Assembly: GCA_009780545.1 (NCBI GenBank)
Contig: WQZW01000086.1
Coordinates: 1-6,605 of the forward strand
Origin: Treponema sp.
GTDB taxonomy: Bacteria > Spirochaetota > Spirochaetia > Treponematales > Breznakiellaceae
Direction of reading: 5' to 3'
DNA length: 6,605 bases
The notes under the pieces are model-generated. The model was not told the origin of the DNA. It saw only the letters and a program-made list of their open reading frames with translations, and made no database searches. Shown here piece by piece: positions 4,450-6,605 of this stretch. Position 1 is the stretch's first letter, and the number at the start of each line of letters is the position of its first letter. Made by a program: the position numbers and the translations under genes.

Positions 4450-6605
4450 CATCCTCGGCATCGTCTACGGAAATATCCGCGGTAGCGGCAACGGCGGCGG
4501 CCTCGGCCAGGGCTATGGCCTCCAGCCTCCGCTGTTCCAGAATCTCCTCCATCTGCTTGTCCAGGTCCTGGCTTTCCTCGTCGAAGAGCTTGATGTTGCG
4601 GTAGCGTTTCATCCCGGTACCGGCCGGTATGGGATGCCCGATAATGATGTTCTCCTTCAGGCCCCGCAGATAGTCGGCACTTCCGGCAATCGCCGCATTG
4701 GTAAGCACCCGGGTGGTTTCCTGGAAGCTGGCCGCCGAAAGGAAGGAATCGATGTTCAGCGATGCCTTGGTGATACCCTGGAAGACCGGGCCGGCGATGG
4801 CCGGCTGCCCGCCCTCGGACAGAACCCTGGCGTTTTCCTCGTGGAACCGGTACTTGTCCACCAATTGCCCGAAAATAAACTTCGTGTCGCCGACCAGGCG
4901 TATCTCCACCTTTCGCATCATCTGCCTGATGATCACGCCGATGTGCTTGTCGTTGATGGAAACGCCCTGAAGCCGGTACACCTGCTGGATTTCGCCCATC
5001 AGATAGTTCTGCAGTTCGCTCTCGCCCATAATGCTCAGCACGTCATGGGGATTTACGTTGCCGGCGCAGAGCTGCTCGCCCACTTCCACCGTGTCGCCGT
5101 CCCGCACCAGCAGCCGTTTGGCCATGGGGATAAAGTGGGCATATTCGCGCCCGAAGGCATCCTGGACGGACACCTTGCGTTTCCCCTTGACGATGCCCTG
5201 GAAGAACACCGTGCCGGAAACCTTGGCAAGCTCGGCCGGATTTTTCGGCTTGCGGGCCTCGAAAAGCTCGCTTACCCGGGGAAGGCCGGAAGTGATGTCC
5301 ATCGCGCGGGCCGATTCCTTGGGTATCTTGGCAATGGTGCGCCCGATCTTGATCCGGTCGCCGTCCTCGACCTGGAGAATCGCCCCTCCCGGAAGATGGT
5401 AGGAGGCAAGCTCGTCCCCGTTCTCGTCCACGACGAGTATCCTCGGCTGCTTGTTCTCCAATTGAACGTCGGTGATCCGCTTTTCGGTATTGCCGGTGTC
5501 CTCGTCCACTTCCTCCCTGAGCGTGGTCCCCAGGATGATGTCCTCGTATTTGACCAGACCGCCCTTTTCGGCGATGATCGGGTCGGCGAAGGGATCGAAA
5601 GTGGCGATGGTCTTGCCCTTCTCCACGACCGTTCCCTTCCGGGCGGCGAATTCCGAGCCGTTGCGGATCTCGATCTTCTGGTCCTGGCCTATCAGGTACA
5701 GGGTTTCCGCCCCGGATTCGGTGCGGGAGCCGTCCATGACCAGGGCGTAGGCGATTTCCTGGGAGAGAATCTGCTCCTTGCCCCGCTTGATCAACGGATC
5801 GCCCCGAACTATCCGCTTGCCGTTCTCCACCAGCAGGCTGTCGCCCTTTTCCAGCTTGTACTCCTTCATCACCCGACTTACCGTGACGAAGCCCTTGCGG
5901 GTAAAGAGCCGCCGGCCGTCCTCGAGATCGACGTAGGTCCCGATCACCTCCCGGACGTACACGGGGTATTTAAGGGAGATATGGTTTTCCTCGCTGATCT
6001 TGGTCGCCGTGCCCCCGATATGGAAGGTACGCATGGTAAGCTGGGTTCCCGGCTGGCCGATGGACTGGGCGGCGATGATTCCCACCGCCTCGCCGATCTC
6101 CACGGCCCGGTTGTTGGCAAGGTTGCGGCCGTAACACTTCTGGCAGACCCCGTGCTTGGCCTCGCAGGTAAGCACCGTCCGTATCCGCACCGTCTCGATG
6201 TTGGCCGCTTCGATCTTGTCGGCCGTTTCCCTGGTGATCTCCTCGTTGGCATCGACCAGCATCTCCCCGGTGATGGGGTGCCGCACACCTTCCAGGGTGT
6301 AGCGTCCCACGATGCGATCGCCCAGGGGTTCGATGATGTCCTCCCCCTCCTTCACCGCCGTATAGGAGATGCCGTTGATCGTGCCGCAGTCCTCCTCGTT
6401 GACCACCACGTCCTGGGCGATGTCCACGAGCCGGCGGGTAAGGTAGCCGGCCTCCGCGGTCTTCAGGGCGGTGTCGGCAAGGCCCTTGCGGGCGCCGTTG
6501 GTCGAGATGAAGAACTCGATGACCGAAAGCCCCTCCTTGAAGTTGGAGCGTATCGGCAGTTCGATGATTTCGCCTGAGGGCTTGGCCATAAGGCCCCGCA
6601 TCCCA
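4445..6605 (-). CDS. rpoC: RNA polymerase beta' subunit, C-terminal half (5' end outside window)
   Basis: Catalytic-centre subunit of bacterial RNA polymerase; about 719 C-terminal residues are visible. Numbering below starts at the internal Met at 6601-6599, which is not the true start; [18 protein letters not shown] is a conserved internal stretch. [25 protein letters not shown] (36-60) is the bridge helix. Cys72, Cys146, Cys153 and Cys156 (in EEDCGT and [15 protein letters not shown]) are the four zinc ligands of the second zinc site. [21 protein letters not shown] (178-197) opens the trigger loop, with Met190, Arg191 and His194 intact. A sequence insertion of roughly 240 residues (about 198-437) then interrupts the trigger loop, as in Gram-negative type enzymes, before [40 protein letters not shown] and IPAGTG follow near the end. 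The tail (about 675-718) is an Ala/Glu-rich helix ending in acidic residues. The stop TAA lies inside a palindrome and a strong terminator follows. No truncation or frameshift is seen. Confidence 0.98.
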   Translation of the reverse strand, partial: GMRGLMAKPSGEIIELPIRSNFKEGLSVIEFFISTNGARKGLADTALKTAEAGYLTRRLVDIAQDVVVNEEDCGTINGISYTAVKEGEDIIEPLGDRIVGRYTLEGVRHPITGEMLVDANEEITRETADKIEAANIETVRIRTVLTCEAKHGVCQKCYGRNLANNRAVEIGEAVGIIAAQSIGQPGTQLTMRTFHIGGTATKISEENHISLKYPVYVREVIGTYVDLEDGRRLFTRKGFVTVSRVMKEYKLEKGDSLLVENGKRIVRGDPLIKRGKEQILSQEIAYALVMDGSRTESGAETLYLIGQDQKIEIRNGSEFAARKGTVVEKGKTIATFDPFADPIIAEKGGLVKYEDIILGTTLREEVDEDTGNTEKRITDVQLENKQPRILVVDENGDELASYHLPGGAILQVEDGDRIKIGRTIAKIPKESARAMDITSGLPRVSELFEARKPKNPAELAKVSGTVFFQGIVKGKRKVSVQDAFGREYAHFIPMAKRLLVRDGDTVEVGEQLCAGNVNPHDVLSIMGESELQNYLMGEIQQVYRLQGVSINDKHIGVIIRQMMRKVEIRLVGDTKFIFGQLVDKYRFHEENARVLSEGGQPAIAGPVFQGITKASLNIDSFLSAASFQETTRVLTNAAIAGSADYLRGLKENIIIGHPIPAGTGMKRYRNIKLFDEESQDLDKQMEEILEQRRLEAIALAEAAAVAATADISVDDAEDD

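Noticed and set aside
4634..6577. Very long plus-strand open frame (about 647 residues) opposite rpoC
   Set aside because: It is the antisense of a strongly conserved rpoC. Long antisense frames are expected in GC-rich genes, and its translation shows no recognisable domain.
1..6605. tRNA, rRNA, CRISPR array, toxin-antitoxin or phage-defence genes
   Set aside because: I looked for cloverleaf-type sequences, regular spaced repeats and small paired genes and saw none.

Overview
The window is an ordinary chromosomal stretch of a fairly GC-rich bacterium. It holds four protein genes plus unusually palindrome-rich spacers. I lean towards a spirochaete of the Treponema group. The reasons are the relaxed lipobox of the small lipoprotein, the large insertion in the RpoC trigger loop together with the C-terminal wording of RpoC, and the style of the interspersed palindromes. 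This is an impression from memory, not a database result.

Layout: positions 1-590 (+) are the C-terminal half of alanine racemase (alr). Positions 591-730 are a convergent spacer with a long imperfect inverted repeat. Positions 731-1576 (-) encode an unrecognised putative lipoprotein, much AT-richer than its neighbours. Positions 1577-2002 carry no gene I can support but hold several interspersed-type inverted repeats. Positions 2003-4174 (-) are a complete polyphosphate kinase 1 (ppk1). Positions 4175-4444 are a spacer with an intrinsic terminator for rpoC and three stem-loops of a common design. Positions 4445-6605 (-) are the C-terminal half of rpoC, the RNA polymerase beta' subunit, running off the right edge.

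The four genes do not form a functional pathway: cell-wall D-alanine supply, an unknown envelope protein, polyphosphate storage or stress, and transcription. rpoC, ppk1 and the lipoprotein gene share a strand. rpoC is separated from ppk1 by a good terminator, and ppk1 is separated from the lipoprotein gene by 426 bases, so three transcription units are likely.

I found no new gene system. The most interesting signal is a small family of perfect or near-perfect hairpins with C(GNA)G three-base apices between ppk1 and rpoC. Two are inverted copies sharing a 19-base core with compensating differences in the arms, and one of these contains the rpoC stop codon.
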